Source: Klebsiella oxytoca NBRC 105695
GTDB lineage: Bacteria; Pseudomonadota; Gammaproteobacteria; Enterobacterales; Enterobacteriaceae
DNA: 64,000 nt
Reading direction: 5' to 3'
NCBI RefSeq assembly: GCF_001598695.1
Contig: NZ_BCZK01000003.1
Location: 310,001 to 374,000 of the forward strand
Below the pieces are notes generated by a model. The model was not told the DNA's origin and searched no databases. It saw only the letters and a program-made list of their open reading frames with translations. Shown in pieces: positions 19,473 to 29,559 of this stretch (within the stretch, counting starts at the first letter, position 1; the number at the start of each line of letters is the position of its first letter). A program made the translations under genes and the position numbers.

Positions 19473-21803
19473 ATGATGAATGATTCGCTCTGCCGCATTA
19501 TTGCGGGTGAACTTCAGGCCAGGGCTGAACAGGTAGAAGCTGCCGTTCGCCTGCTTGATGAAGGGAATACCGTGCCGTTTATCGCACGCTATCGTAAAGA
19601 AGTCACCGGCGGTCTGGATGACACGCAGCTGCGTAATCTGGAAACCCGCCTGGGTTACCTGCGAGAACTCGAAGACCGTCGTCAGGCGATCCTGAAGTCC
19701 ATCGGCGAGCAGGGCAAGCTGACCGAGGCGCTGGAAAAAGCCATCAACGGGACGCTGAGTAAGACCGAGCTCGAAGACCTCTATCTGCCGTACAAGCCGA
19801 AGCGCCGCACTCGCGGGCAGATCGCCATTGAGGCCGGGCTGGAGCCGCTGGCCGAGCTGCTGTGGAACGAGCCCTCTCATGACCCGGAAACCGAAGCTGC
19901 CAAATATATCGACGCTGATAAAGGCATCGCGGACAGCAAAGCTGCCCTCGATGGCGCGCGCTATATTCTGATGGAGCGCTTTGCTGAAGATGCGGGCCTG
20001 CTGGCGAAAGTGCGCGACTATCTGTGGAAAAACGCCCATCTGGTGGCCACCGTCGTTAGCGGCAAAGAAGAGGAAGGCGCGAAATTCCGTGACTACTTCG
20101 ATCACCATGAACCGATCTCCACCGTGCCGTCGCACCGCGCGCTGGCGATGTTCCGCGGCCGTAACGAAGGCGTGCTGCAGCTCTCTTTGAACGCTGACCC
20201 GCAGTTTGATGAGCCGCCGAAAGAGAGCCACGGCGAGCAGATTATTATCGACCATCTCGGCCTGCGCCTGAATAACGCTCCGGCCGACGGCTGGCGTAAG
20301 GGCGTGGTGAGCTGGACGTGGCGTATCAAGGTGCTGATGCACCTGGAAACCGAGCTGATGGGCACCGTGCGCGAACGCGCGGAAGACGAAGCCATTAACG
20401 TCTTTGCCCGCAACCTGCACGACCTGCTGATGGCCGCGCCGGCCGGACTACGCGCCACCATGGGGCTCGATCCTGGCCTGCGCACCGGCGTAAAAGTCGC
20501 CGTCGTTGACGGCACCGGCAAACTGGTGGCTACCGATACCATCTACCCGCATACCGGACAGGCCGCCAAAGCGGCGGTAGCGGTTGCCGCACTGTGCGAA
20601 AAGTACAACGTTGAGCTGGTAGCGATAGGCAACGGTACCGCTTCGCGTGAAACCGAGCGCTTCTTCCTCGACGTCCAGAAGCAGTTCCCGAAAGTGACCG
20701 CGCAGAAGGTCATCGTCAGCGAAGCGGGCGCATCCGTGTATTCCGCCTCCGAGCTGGCGGCGCAGGAGTTCCCGGACCTCGACGTTTCCCTGCGCGGCGC
20801 GGTCTCTATCGCCCGCCGGCTCCAGGACCCGTTGGCCGAACTGGTGAAGATCGACCCGAAATCCATCGGCGTCGGCCAGTATCAGCATGACGTCAGCCAG
20901 ACCCAGCTGGCGCGTAAGCTGGACGCGGTGGTGGAAGACTGCGTGAACGCCGTTGGCGTCGATCTGAATACCGCATCCGTTCCGCTGCTCACCCGCGTTG
21001 CCGGCCTGACCCGCATGATGGCGCAGAATATCGTCTCCTGGCGCGATGAGAACGGTCAGTTCCAGAACCGCCAGCAGCTTCTGAAGGTTAGCCGTCTGGG
21101 GCCGAAGGCCTTTGAACAGTGCGCGGGCTTCCTGCGTATCAACCATGGCGATAACCCGCTGGATGCCTCAACCGTGCACCCGGAAGCGTACCCGGTGGTG
21201 GAGCGCATTCTGGCGGCGACTCAGCAGGCGCTGAAAGATTTGATGGGCAACAGCAGCGAGCTACGTCATCTGAAAGCCGTTGATTTTACTGATGAGAAAT
21301 TCGGCGTGCCGACGGTCACCGACATCATCAAAGAGCTGGAAAAACCGGGCCGCGACCCGCGCCCGGAGTTTAAAACCGCCCAGTTTGCCGATGGCGTAGA
21401 AACGATGAACGACCTGCTGCCGGGGATGATCCTCGAAGGCGCGGTGACCAACGTCACCAACTTCGGCGCGTTTGTTGATATCGGCGTTCACCAGGACGGC
21501 CTGGTGCATATCTCTTCCCTTTCGAACAAGTTCGTTGAAGACCCGCATACGGTGGTGAAAGCGGGGGATATCGTGAAGGTCAAAGTGATGGAAGTTGATC
21601 TGCCGCGCAAGCGTATCGCGCTGACGATGCGTCTGGATGAACAGCCCGGCGACAGCAACGCGCGCCGCGGCGGTGGGAACGATCGCCCTCATGGCAACCG
21701 CCCGGCGGCGAAGGCTGCTAAACCTCGCGGTCGTGAGACGCAGCCTGCGGGCAACAGCGCGATGATGGACGCGCTGGCGGCGGCGATGGGTAAAAAACGC
21801 TAA
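19473..21803 (+). CDS. tex: Tex family RNA-binding transcription accessory protein
   Basis: A 776-residue cytoplasmic protein (YhgF in E. coli). Domains in order: N-terminal helical region, YqgF/RNase H-like fold (about 325-450, [14 protein letters not shown]), helix-hairpin-helix (about 490-560), and a C-terminal S1 RNA-binding domain (about 650-720, [21 protein letters not shown]). Residues after 720 are basic and Gly/Pro-rich. It is a conserved protein linked to transcription and mRNA handling. The start is the double ATG at 19473. It ends at a hairpin before the feo promoter. Confidence 0.96.
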   Translation: MMNDSLCRIIAGELQARAEQVEAAVRLLDEGNTVPFIARYRKEVTGGLDDTQLRNLETRLGYLRELEDRRQAILKSIGEQGKLTEALEKAINGTLSKTELEDLYLPYKPKRRTRGQIAIEAGLEPLAELLWNEPSHDPETEAAKYIDADKGIADSKAALDGARYILMERFAEDAGLLAKVRDYLWKNAHLVATVVSGKEEEGAKFRDYFDHHEPISTVPSHRALAMFRGRNEGVLQLSLNADPQFDEPPKESHGEQIIIDHLGLRLNNAPADGWRKGVVSWTWRIKVLMHLETELMGTVRERAEDEAINVFARNLHDLLMAAPAGLRATMGLDPGLRTGVKVAVVDGTGKLVATDTIYPHTGQAAKAAVAVAALCEKYNVELVAIGNGTASRETERFFLDVQKQFPKVTAQKVIVSEAGASVYSASELAAQEFPDLDVSLRGAVSIARRLQDPLAELVKIDPKSIGVGQYQHDVSQTQLARKLDAVVEDCVNAVGVDLNTASVPLLTRVAGLTRMMAQNIVSWRDENGQFQNRQQLLKVSRLGPKAFEQCAGFLRINHGDNPLDASTVHPEAYPVVERILAATQQALKDLMGNSSELRHLKAVDFTDEKFGVPTVTDIIKELEKPGRDPRPEFKTAQFADGVETMNDLLPGMILEGAVTNVTNFGAFVDIGVHQDGLVHISSLSNKFVEDPHTVVKAGDIVKVKVMEVDLPRKRIALTMRLDEQPGDSNARRGGGNDRPHGNRPAAKAAKPRGRETQPAGNSAMMDALAAAMGKKR

Positions 21804-21809
21804 ACTCTC

Positions 21810-21832
21810 CGGCCCCTTTTGTCGAGGGGCCG
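21810..21832 (+). terminator. Terminator after tex
   Basis: CGGCCCCT / AGGGGCCG stem with a 7-base loop, 6 bases after the tex stop, followed by ATTTCTT. Confidence 0.8.
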
Positions 21833-22440
<608 letters not shown>

Positions 22441-22461
22441 TGCCTGACCGGCACTAAGAGC

Positions 22462-24786
22462 ATGAATATGAAAAAATTAACCCTTGGTTTAATTGGTAAT
22501 CCTAATTCCGGTAAGACTACCCTGTTTAACCAGCTCACCGGTGCGCGCCAGCGCGTTGGTAACTGGGCGGGGGTGACCGTTGAGCGTAAAGAGGGGGGCT
22601 TCAACACCACCGATCATCAGGTCACGCTGGTGGATCTTCCGGGCACCTATTCGCTAACCACTATCTCCTCGCAAACCTCGCTGGATGAGCAGATTGCCTG
22701 CCACTATATTCTCAGCGGCGACGCCGACATGCTGATTAACGTGGTCGATGCGTCCAATCTGGAACGTAACCTCTATCTGACGCTGCAGCTGCTGGAGCTG
22801 GGCATCCCCTGCGTCGTCGCGCTGAACATGCTCGATATCGCGGAAAAACAGAACATCCGTATCGATGTCGACGCGCTGGCCGCCCGCCTCGGGTGCCCGG
22901 TTATCCCGCTGGTTTCCACCCGCGGACGCGGTATTGAAGCCCTGAAAATGGCGATCGATCGCCATCAGCAAAATCAGCCTGTAGAACTGGTGCACTATCC
23001 GCAGCCGCTGCTGCGCGAAGCGGACAAGCTGGCGCAGGTGATGTCCGGGGAGATCCCGCAGCGCCAGCGTCGGTGGCTGGGCTTACAGATGCTTGAAGGC
23101 GATATTTACAGCCGCGCCTACGCCGGTGATGCCGCCCATAAGCTGGACGTGGCCCTGGCGCACCTGAGCGAAGAGCTGGATGATCCCGCGCTGCATATCG
23201 CCGATGCCCGTTACCAAAGCATTGCTGCTATTTGCGATGCGGTCAGTAACACGCTTACCGCCGAGCCCAGCCGCTTTACCGCAGCGATGGATAAAGTCAT
23301 CCTCAACCGTTTTCTCGGACTGCCGGTCTTCCTGTTCGTTATGTATCTGATGTTCTTACTGGCGATCAATATCGGCGGCGCGTTGCAGCCCATTTTCGAC
23401 GCCGGTTCCGTGGCGATCTTTATCCACGGCATTCAGTGGATTGGCTATACCCTGCATTTCCCGGACTGGCTGACCGTTTTCCTCGCCCAGGGGATTGGCG
23501 GGGGGATCAATACCGTGCTGCCGCTGGTGCCGCAAATCGGCATGATGTATCTGTTCCTCTCCTTCCTTGAAGATTCCGGCTATATGGCGCGGGCGGCGTT
23601 TGTGATGGACCGCCTGATGCAGGCGCTGGGGTTGCCGGGGAAATCCTTCGTGCCGTTAATCGTGGGTTTTGGCTGTAACGTTCCTTCGGTGATGGGCGCG
23701 CGTACGCTTGATGCGCCGCGTGAGCGTCTGATGACCATTATGATGGCGCCGTTTATGTCCTGCGGCGCGCGGCTGGCGATTTTTGCCGTCTTTGCCGCCG
23801 CCTTTTTCGGCCAGAATGGCGCGCTGGCGGTCTTCTCGCTGTACGTGCTGGGTATCGTGATGGCGATTGCCACCGGTCTTATGCTGAAGCATACCATTAT
23901 GCGCGGCGAAGCTTCGCCGTTCGTCATGGAGCTGCCGGTGTACCACGTTCCGCACGTGAAGAGCCTGATTATTCAGACCTGGCAGCGCCTGAAAGGTTTC
24001 GTGCTGCGCGCGGGTAAAGTGATCGTTATCGTTAGTATCTTCCTCAGCGCGCTGAACAGCTTCTCGCTGAGCGGTAAGATTGTCGATAACATCAACGACT
24101 CGGCGCTGGCGTCGGTCAGCCGGGTGATTACCCCGGTGTTTAAACCGATTGGCGTACATGAGGATAACTGGCAGGCGACCGTCGGACTGTTCACCGGCGC
24201 GATGGCCAAGGAAGTCGTGGTAGGGACGCTGAACACCCTCTACACCGCCGAAGATATCCAGAACGAAGAGTTCAATCCGCAGACGTTTAGCCTCGGCGAT
24301 GAGCTGCTGGCTGCAGTGGACGAGACCTGGCAGAGCCTGAAAGATACGTTCAGCCTGAGCGTGCTGGCCAACCCCATCGAAGCCAGTAAAGGCGACGGCG
24401 AAATGGAAACCGGTGCGATGGGCGTGATGGGCAGCAAATTCGGCAGCGCTGCGGCGGCGTATAGCTACCTGATTTTCGTCCTGCTCTATATTCCCTGCAT
24501 CTCGGTTATGGGGGCGATTGCCCGCGAGTCGAGCCGCGGCTGGATGATGTTCTCCGTCCTGTGGGGGCTGAATATCGCTTATTCGCTCTCTACGCTGTAC
24601 TACCAGACCGTCAGCTTTAGCCAGCATCCGCGCTACAGCCTGGTATGCATTCTGGCGGTGGTGCTGTTCAATATCGTGGTCTTTGGCCTGCTGCGCAGAG
24701 CGCGTAGCCGGGTGGACGTTTCGCTGCTGGCGACGCGCAAAACGCCGTCTTCCTGCTGCCAGAGTCCTGCTGGCGATTGCCACTAA
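22462..24786 (+). CDS. feoB: Ferrous iron transporter FeoB
   Basis: A 774-residue inner-membrane Fe2+ transporter. The N-terminal G domain has G1 GNPNSGKTT (about 12-20), G3 VDLPGTYSL and G4 NMLDI; a guanine-dissociation-inhibitor-like helical region follows, then two Gate repeats and about 8-11 transmembrane helices from residue 280 on (GFGCNVPSVMGART contains a conserved Cys). The ATG at 22462 is followed two codons later by another; E. coli starts at the equivalent of 22468 (MKKLT). The C-terminus ends with CC and His residues typical of enterobacterial FeoB. Confidence 0.97.
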   Translation: MNMKKLTLGLIGNPNSGKTTLFNQLTGARQRVGNWAGVTVERKEGGFNTTDHQVTLVDLPGTYSLTTISSQTSLDEQIACHYILSGDADMLINVVDASNLERNLYLTLQLLELGIPCVVALNMLDIAEKQNIRIDVDALAARLGCPVIPLVSTRGRGIEALKMAIDRHQQNQPVELVHYPQPLLREADKLAQVMSGEIPQRQRRWLGLQMLEGDIYSRAYAGDAAHKLDVALAHLSEELDDPALHIADARYQSIAAICDAVSNTLTAEPSRFTAAMDKVILNRFLGLPVFLFVMYLMFLLAINIGGALQPIFDAGSVAIFIHGIQWIGYTLHFPDWLTVFLAQGIGGGINTVLPLVPQIGMMYLFLSFLEDSGYMARAAFVMDRLMQALGLPGKSFVPLIVGFGCNVPSVMGARTLDAPRERLMTIMMAPFMSCGARLAIFAVFAAAFFGQNGALAVFSLYVLGIVMAIATGLMLKHTIMRGEASPFVMELPVYHVPHVKSLIIQTWQRLKGFVLRAGKVIVIVSIFLSALNSFSLSGKIVDNINDSALASVSRVITPVFKPIGVHEDNWQATVGLFTGAMAKEVVVGTLNTLYTAEDIQNEEFNPQTFSLGDELLAAVDETWQSLKDTFSLSVLANPIEASKGDGEMETGAMGVMGSKFGSAAAAYSYLIFVLLYIPCISVMGAIARESSRGWMMFSVLWGLNIAYSLSTLYYQTVSFSQHPRYSLVCILAVVLFNIVVFGLLRRARSRVDVSLLATRKTPSSCCQSPAGDCH

Positions 24787-24792
24787 GGAGCG

Positions 24793-25032
24793 ATGATGGC
24801 GTCGTTAATTGAAGTTCGCGATATGCTCGCCCTGCAGGGAAGGATGGAAGCAAAGCAGATCAGCGCCCGCCTGCGTGCGCCGCAGCCGTTAATCGACGCC
24901 ATGCTGGGCCGCCTGGAAGCAATGGGTAAAGCGGTGAAAACCACCGAAGATGCCGATGGCTGCCTCTCCGGCAGCTGTAAAAGCTGCCCGGAAGGCAAGG
25001 CCTGCCTGCGGGAGTGGTGGTCGCTGCGCTGA
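24793..25032 (+). CDS. feoC: Fe-S protein FeoC, Feo-system regulator
   Basis: A 79-codon frame (78 residues if translation starts at the second ATG, 24796). It has an N-terminal winged helix and a C-terminal loop with four Cys in [20 protein letters not shown] that binds an oxygen-sensitive Fe-S cluster. In Klebsiella and Salmonella, FeoC protects FeoB from proteolysis or influences its GTPase. It follows feoB by 6 bp. A BIME-like inverted pair lies directly downstream. Confidence 0.94.
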   Translation: MMASLIEVRDMLALQGRMEAKQISARLRAPQPLIDAMLGRLEAMGKAVKTTEDADGCLSGSCKSCPEGKACLREWWSLR

Positions 25033-25052
25033 GATGTTTTCCGGTGTTTTTT

Positions 25053-25141
25053 CCGGAGGCGATGCTGCGCATCTGTCCGGGCTACGAGTTTGTGCGGTTT
25101 TGGGTTTGGTAGCCCGGACAGGCGCAACGCGCCGCCTCCGG
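25053..25141. repeat. REP/BIME inverted pair after feoC
   Basis: Two 33-bp units face each other: 25053-25085 (CCGGAGGCGATGCTGCGC then CTGTCCGGGCTAC) and 25109-25141 (GTAGCCCGGACAGGCGC to CGCCGCCTCCGG). They are separated by 23 bp and could form a long hairpin between convergent feoC and the DUF1471 gene. Confidence 0.8.
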
Positions 25142-25193
25142 GGAAGCCTCTGCGCCCTCGGGTGCAAGCGGGTCGTGAGACCCGCTTTCTGGC

Positions 25194-25463
25194 TTACTTG
25201 TAGACGTCCGCGTTAGCGTGAACCGTTTTTTCGTTCTTCTCGCCGGCAATTACCACGAAATAAGTGCCGCCCAGCTCATCCGCTTTTTTCGACAGATCGC
25301 GCTTTGCATCCATCGGAGAGGTTGTTCTTGAGGTCGTAATGGAACCGATTTTAGTCAGGTTCATCTTAGCCACTTCGTCTTTTTGGATCTCCTTGGCGGC
25401 GAACGCGCCAAAGGACAGGGAGCCAATCACCAGAGATGCAACAATTCCTGTAACAAGTTTCAT
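25194..25463 (-). CDS. Small periplasmic DUF1471 (YhcN/BhsA/McbA family) protein
   Basis: An 89-residue secreted protein with a clear signal peptide (MKLVTGIVASLVIGSLSFG, cleavage after AFAA). The mature part has the DUF1471 pattern NLTKIGSITTS ... DAKRDLSKKADELGGTYFVV. Family members in E. coli (BhsA, McbA, YhcN) respond to stress, acid or biofilm conditions; no activity is established for this one. It is transcribed alone, convergent with feoC. E. coli K-12 has a different gene in this spot. Confidence 0.85.
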   Translation of the reverse strand: MKLVTGIVASLVIGSLSFGAFAAKEIQKDEVAKMNLTKIGSITTSRTTSPMDAKRDLSKKADELGGTYFVVIAGEKNEKTVHANADVYK

Positions 25464-25573
25464 AGCCTCTACTCTCCATTAGGTTGTTTTTTTAGGTCGC
25501 GGGTCCGGCGTGAAATAGTCAACCTCCGCAACAACCTAAGTATTGCTGCACCCTGCGTTTTTACCACGTCCCG

Positions 25574-26356
25574 CTAAAAATATTTACTGACCTCACGCTT
25601 CAGTTCGACCAGTTGAGCGCAAAACGCCTGCGGATGCGAAATGAACGGCGCATGGGCGGCTTTATCAAAGACGAACGACGTGCTGCCGGGCCACATGGCG
25701 TCGAGAATCGGGACGATTTTACGCGGTACCAGGCCATCCAGCCGACCGTACAGGCGCAAAAACGGCATTTTGAGGGTAGATAACGGCTGGCGTAAGTCGG
25801 CGGTTTTGAGGATCTCCAGCCCGCCGTTTAAGACTTCCGATGATGGCATCGGTAGCGACAGCACCGCGCTTTTCAGCATTCTCGCATCCTGGCGTGCGCT
25901 CTCGGTACCCATGGTTTGCAGCGCCAGAAAGCGTTCGACGGTGCGTTGAAAATCTTCGCTCAGCTGCTGCTGGAATCCGCTCAGCACTTCGGGCTTGATG
26001 CCAGGCCAGCTGTCGTGAGCGCTAAAACAGGGGGAAGAAGCCACGGTAACCAGCGCCTGCACGCGATCGGGATGGGATAATGCTACCTGACTTGCTACCA
26101 GCCCGCCGAGGCTCCAGCCTAGCCAGATAGCGCGCTCCGGCGCTTTCTCCAGCACCCGCTGCGCCATCTCTTCCTGCGACAGAGCGCCAAAGCCGCCGCT
26201 GCGGCCGTAGCCAGGAAGATCGACGAGGTGCAGCGTAAAATGCGAGCTCAGCTGCGGCGTGATGCAATCCCACACCTGGGCATTCAGCCCCCATCCGTGC
26301 AGCAGCACAAGATGACAATTCCCTTCGCCCATGGTCTGCCACTCGATCGCGTTCAT
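25574..26356 (-). CDS. bioH: Pimeloyl-ACP methyl ester carboxylesterase BioH
   Basis: A 260-residue alpha/beta hydrolase that removes the methyl group from pimeloyl-ACP methyl ester, ending the synthesis of the pimelate moiety of biotin. The catalytic triad is visible: Ser82 in GWSLGG, Asp207 in [10 protein letters not shown], and His235 in DKAAHAPF. It also has the [11 protein letters not shown] oxyanion-loop sequence near residue 20. It is divergent from gntX over 37 bp, as in E. coli. Confidence 0.96.
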   Translation of the reverse strand: MNAIEWQTMGEGNCHLVLLHGWGLNAQVWDCITPQLSSHFTLHLVDLPGYGRSGGFGALSQEEMAQRVLEKAPERAIWLGWSLGGLVASQVALSHPDRVQALVTVASSPCFSAHDSWPGIKPEVLSGFQQQLSEDFQRTVERFLALQTMGTESARQDARMLKSAVLSLPMPSSEVLNGGLEILKTADLRQPLSTLKMPFLRLYGRLDGLVPRKIVPILDAMWPGSTSFVFDKAAHAPFISHPQAFCAQLVELKREVSKYF

Positions 26357-26393
26357 CAGTTACTGTTCTCTTTCCACCAATATGAGGGGAAAT

Positions 26394-27068
26394 ATGCTAA
26401 CAGCACACAGCTTATGCTGGCTATGCCAAATGCCGCTGGCCATCGCCCGCTGGGGGATCTGTTCGCGATGCGCGTCGGCGCTGCTGGCCTGCGAACCGCT
26501 ATGCCCTCAGTGCGGACTGCCGGCCCAGTCCAACACGCTGCCCTGCGGACGCTGCCTGCAAAAACCGCCGCCGTGGCAGCGGCTGGTAACGGTTAATGAC
26601 TATCGACCGCCGCTGAGCGGCCTGATTCACCAGCTGAAATTCAATAAGCGGCCCGAGCTGGCGCCCGCTCTGGCGCGTCTGCTGCTGATGCGCATACGTC
26701 ACAGCCCGGACCTTCCTCATCCGGACCGGATAATTAGCGTGCCGCTCTGGCAGCGCCGCCAGTGGAGGAGAGGGTTTAATCAGAGCGACCTGCTGTGCCG
26801 ACCGCTATCCCGCTGGCTGGGCTGCGCCTGGCGTAGCGATGCGCTGACCCGCAGACGCCGCACCGCCACTCAGCATCAGCTCAGCGCCAGATTGCGCAAA
26901 CAGAACCTGAAAAACGCCTTCCAGCTTGAATTGTCGCTACAGGGGCACCATATCGCCATTGTGGATGATGTCGTCACAACCGGAAGCACCGTCGCTGAGA
27001 TATCCCGCCTGCTTTTGCGAAACGGCGCCGCGACGGTTCAGGTATGGTGTATATGCCGTACCTTGTAG
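26394..27068 (+). CDS. gntX: ComF/GntX family phosphoribosyltransferase-like protein
   Basis: A 224-residue protein. The start at 26394 (MLTAHSLCWLCQMPLAIARWG) agrees with the E. coli protein; the longer frame overlaps the bioH start. Cys pairs (CWLC, CSRC, CPQC, CGRC) form a probable zinc-binding N-terminus; the PRTase motif VDDVVTTGSTVAE is near residue 190. In E. coli the gene is named for a suggested gluconate role, but it is also implicated in use of DNA as a nutrient, as with ComF. Function here is inferred. Confidence 0.9.
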   Translation: MLTAHSLCWLCQMPLAIARWGICSRCASALLACEPLCPQCGLPAQSNTLPCGRCLQKPPPWQRLVTVNDYRPPLSGLIHQLKFNKRPELAPALARLLLMRIRHSPDLPHPDRIISVPLWQRRQWRRGFNQSDLLCRPLSRWLGCAWRSDALTRRRRTATQHQLSARLRKQNLKNAFQLELSLQGHHIAIVDDVVTTGSTVAEISRLLLRNGAATVQVWCICRTL

Positions 27069-27126
27069 ACCCCTGCTGATGGGCGTATAATAACCCAGTA
27101 AAATAGTCAACTATTAGGCCAACGCT

Positions 27127-27702
27127 ATGATCCGTATTTCCGATGCTGCACAAGCGCACTTTGCCAAACTGCTGGCAAATCAGGAAGAAGGGACACAAAT
27201 TCGCGTATTTGTGATCAATCCCGGCACCCCTAACGCCGAGTGCGGCGTGTCCTACTGCCCACCGGATGCGGTGGAAGATTCCGATACTGCGCTGAAATTT
27301 GAGCAGCTCACCGCCTACGTCGATGAGCTTAGCGCGCCGTACCTGGAAGACGCTGAAATCGATTTTGTTACTGACCAGCTGGGCTCCCAGCTGACGCTGA
27401 AAGCGCCCAACGCCAAAATGCGCAAAGTTTCTGACGATGCCCCGCTGATGGAGCGCGTCGAGTATCTGCTGCAGTCGCAGATTAACCCGCAGCTGGCCGG
27501 CCACGGCGGGCGCGTCACGCTGATGGAAATCACCGATGATGGCCTGGCGATTCTGCAGTTTGGCGGCGGCTGTAACGGCTGTTCGATGGTCGACGTAACG
27601 CTGAAAGAAGGGATCGAGAAACAGATGTTGAACGAGTTCCCGGAACTGAAAGGCGTACGCGATCTCACCGAGCATCAGCGCGGCGAGCACTCTTACTACT
27701 GA
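27127..27702 (+). CDS. nfuA: Fe-S biogenesis protein NfuA
   Basis: A 191-residue Fe-S carrier. An N-terminal degenerate A-type (IscA-like) domain is joined to a C-terminal Nfu domain with the cluster-binding Cys149-x2-Cys152 in GGGCNGCSM. It delivers 4Fe-4S clusters to targets such as lipoate synthase and aconitase, mainly under iron limitation or oxidative stress. It lies 58 bp downstream of gntX. The link to the neighbouring feo genes is thematic, not operonic. Confidence 0.97.
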   Translation: MIRISDAAQAHFAKLLANQEEGTQIRVFVINPGTPNAECGVSYCPPDAVEDSDTALKFEQLTAYVDELSAPYLEDAEIDFVTDQLGSQLTLKAPNAKMRKVSDDAPLMERVEYLLQSQINPQLAGHGGRVTLMEITDDGLAILQFGGGCNGCSMVDVTLKEGIEKQMLNEFPELKGVRDLTEHQRGEHSYY

Positions 27703-27708
27703 TTCCCC

Positions 27709-27733
27709 GCCCGGCAGCTTTCCGCTGCCGGGC
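27709..27733 (+). terminator. Hairpin after nfuA
   Basis: A perfect 10-bp stem GCCCGGCAGC / GCTGCCGGGC with a 5-base loop, 6 bases after the stop. The following sequence (AACTCTCTTC) has few T residues. Confidence 0.7.
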
Positions 27734-28032
27734 AACTCTCTTCATGTTACCGCGCAACATTCCCCGCTAAGCGACCCGCCAGAAACCCGGGAAAGAGTAT
27801 GACTTAAGTCTCATATTTGAAATTTTCACCGCCCAGGTGATTCTCAAACTCGTCATGTTACCCGTATCATTCGCATCAGGCGCCACAGATAAAAAAATAG
27901 CCAGCTATCCTTTCTCTGGGTAAGGATAAAGCCAGCTTCTACGGCGTCAGACATTTTTTGTTCCGGTCGGAACGGATGAAGTCAATGTTGAAACTATGAC
28001 GTTACCCATAACAAATTAAGGCCAGGTAAATC
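27734..28032 (+). promoter_or_regulatory. gntT promoter region with two GntR operators
   Basis: Two GntR-type boxes can be read: ATGTTACCCGTATCAT at 27855-27870 and ACGTTACCCATAACAA at 27999-28014. Both follow the half-site pattern ATGTTA-N4-TAACAT. A perfect 7-bp stem (TATCCTT / AAGGATA) at 27906-27928 lies between them in the likely leader. In E. coli, GntR represses gntT through two such sites and gluconate relieves this; CRP also acts there, but I could not place a clear CRP site. Confidence 0.82.
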
Positions 28033-29349
28033 ATGCCATTAGTCATCGTTGCTATCGGGGTTGCCCTGTTATTGTTGCTGATGATCCGTTTCAAGCTTAA
28101 CGGGTTTATCGCTCTGGTTCTGGTGGCGCTTGCCGTCGGGCTTATGCAGGGTATGCCGCTGGATAAAGTTATCGTATCCATCAAAAACGGCGTTGGGGGA
28201 ACCCTCGGCAGCCTCGCGCTGATCATGGGCTTCGGCGCGATGCTCGGAAAAATGCTGGCGGACTGCGGCGGTGCGCAGCGTATCGCCACCACGCTGATTG
28301 CCAAATTTGGTAAAAAACATATTCAATGGGCGGTCGTGCTGACCGGCTTTACCGTCGGCTTTGCGCTGTTCTATGAAGTCGGCTTTGTACTGATGCTGCC
28401 GCTGGTCTTTACCATCGCTGCTTCCGCCGGTATTCCGCTACTCTATATCGGCGTACCGATGGCGGCTGCGCTCTCGGTCACGCACGGATTCCTGCCTCCG
28501 CATCCGGGCCCGACCGCGATTGCTACTATTTTCCATGCCGACATGGGTAAGACCCTGCTGTTCGGTACGATTCTGGCGATTCCGACGGTTATTCTTGCGG
28601 GACCGGTTTACGCACGTTTCCTGAAAGGCATCGATAAGCCGATTCCGGAAGGCCTGCACAACCCGAAGACGTTCACTGAAGAAGAGATGCCGGGTTTTGG
28701 CGTCAGCGTCTGGACTTCTCTGGTGCCGGTGATTCTGATGGCCATGCGCGCCGTCGCCGAAATGGTGCTGCCGAAAGGCCACGCTTTCCTGCCGATTGCG
28801 GAATTCTTTGGCGACCCGGTGATGGCAACGCTGATCGCAGTGCTGATCGCCATGTTCACTTTCGGCCTCAACCGCGGTCGTTCCATGGAGCAGATTAACG
28901 ATACGCTGACCTCCTCGATCAAAATTATCGCCATGATGCTGCTGATCATCGGCGGCGGCGGCGCCTTCAAGCAGGTGCTGGTCGATAGCGGCATGGATAA
29001 GTACATTGCGTCTATCATGCACGAATCCAATATGTCTCCGCTGTTTATGGCCTGGTCTATTGCTGCGGTACTGCGTATCGCGCTGGGTTCCGCCACCGTT
29101 GCGGCCATTACCGCGGGCGGTATCGCCGCGCCGCTGATCGCCACCACCGGCGTGAGCCCGGAACTGATGGTTATCGCCGTTGGCTCCGGTAGCGTTATCT
29201 TCTCTCACGTTAACGATCCGGGATTCTGGCTGTTTAAGGAATATTTCAACCTGACCATTGGCGAGACTATCAAGTCATGGTCGATGCTGGAAACCATCAT
29301 CTCAGTGTGCGGTTTGATTGGCTGCCTGCTGTTGGGGATGGTGGTATAA
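28033..29349 (+). CDS. gntT: High-affinity gluconate:H+ symporter GntT
   Basis: A 438-residue GntP-family inner-membrane permease with about 12-14 helices. It opens MPLVIVAIGVALLLLLMIRFKL-like and carries the family stretch FYEVGFVLMLPLVF and HVNDPGFWLFKEYF. It imports gluconate with protons. Length equals E. coli GntT. It ends at a strong terminator. The E. coli 3' neighbour malQ is absent and prlC follows, the right junction of the rearranged block. Confidence 0.95.
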   Translation: MPLVIVAIGVALLLLLMIRFKLNGFIALVLVALAVGLMQGMPLDKVIVSIKNGVGGTLGSLALIMGFGAMLGKMLADCGGAQRIATTLIAKFGKKHIQWAVVLTGFTVGFALFYEVGFVLMLPLVFTIAASAGIPLLYIGVPMAAALSVTHGFLPPHPGPTAIATIFHADMGKTLLFGTILAIPTVILAGPVYARFLKGIDKPIPEGLHNPKTFTEEEMPGFGVSVWTSLVPVILMAMRAVAEMVLPKGHAFLPIAEFFGDPVMATLIAVLIAMFTFGLNRGRSMEQINDTLTSSIKIIAMMLLIIGGGGAFKQVLVDSGMDKYIASIMHESNMSPLFMAWSIAAVLRIALGSATVAAITAGGIAAPLIATTGVSPELMVIAVGSGSVIFSHVNDPGFWLFKEYFNLTIGETIKSWSMLETIISVCGLIGCLLLGMVV

Positions 29350-29370
29350 GCTGGTCGTCAGTCTGAAACG

Positions 29371-29406
29371 AGCCGGGTCGCCGCGATGCGAACCCGGCTT
29401 TTTTTA
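29371..29406 (+). terminator. Intrinsic terminator of gntT
   Basis: GCCGGGT / ACCCGGC stem (29372-29378 and 29392-29398) followed by a run of seven T residues. It is the last recognisable element of the gntT side before synteny switches to prlC. Confidence 0.93.
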
Positions 29407-29468
29407 TGCGCAATGGCTACCACGGCCAGACTTATCGCAGTAATACCCGCCTGCGCGCGGCGCCTGAC

Positions 29469-29499
29469 ATTGAAATTCAGCAAACTATCCCCCATTCTA
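29469..29499 (+). promoter_or_regulatory. Sigma-32 (heat-shock) type promoter of prlC
   Basis: ATTGAA at 29469-29474 and CCCCATTCTA at 29490-29499 are separated by 15 bp, close to the sigma-32 pattern (CTTGAA, N13-15, CCCCATnT). E. coli prlC is under heat-shock control. The element lies about 60 bp upstream of the prlC start. Confidence 0.72.
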
Positions 29500-29559
29500 G
29501 ATCTCATGCTATAGCGCCGGACGCGCGCTTCATTCACCCAATTCAACAGGACTGCGCAT

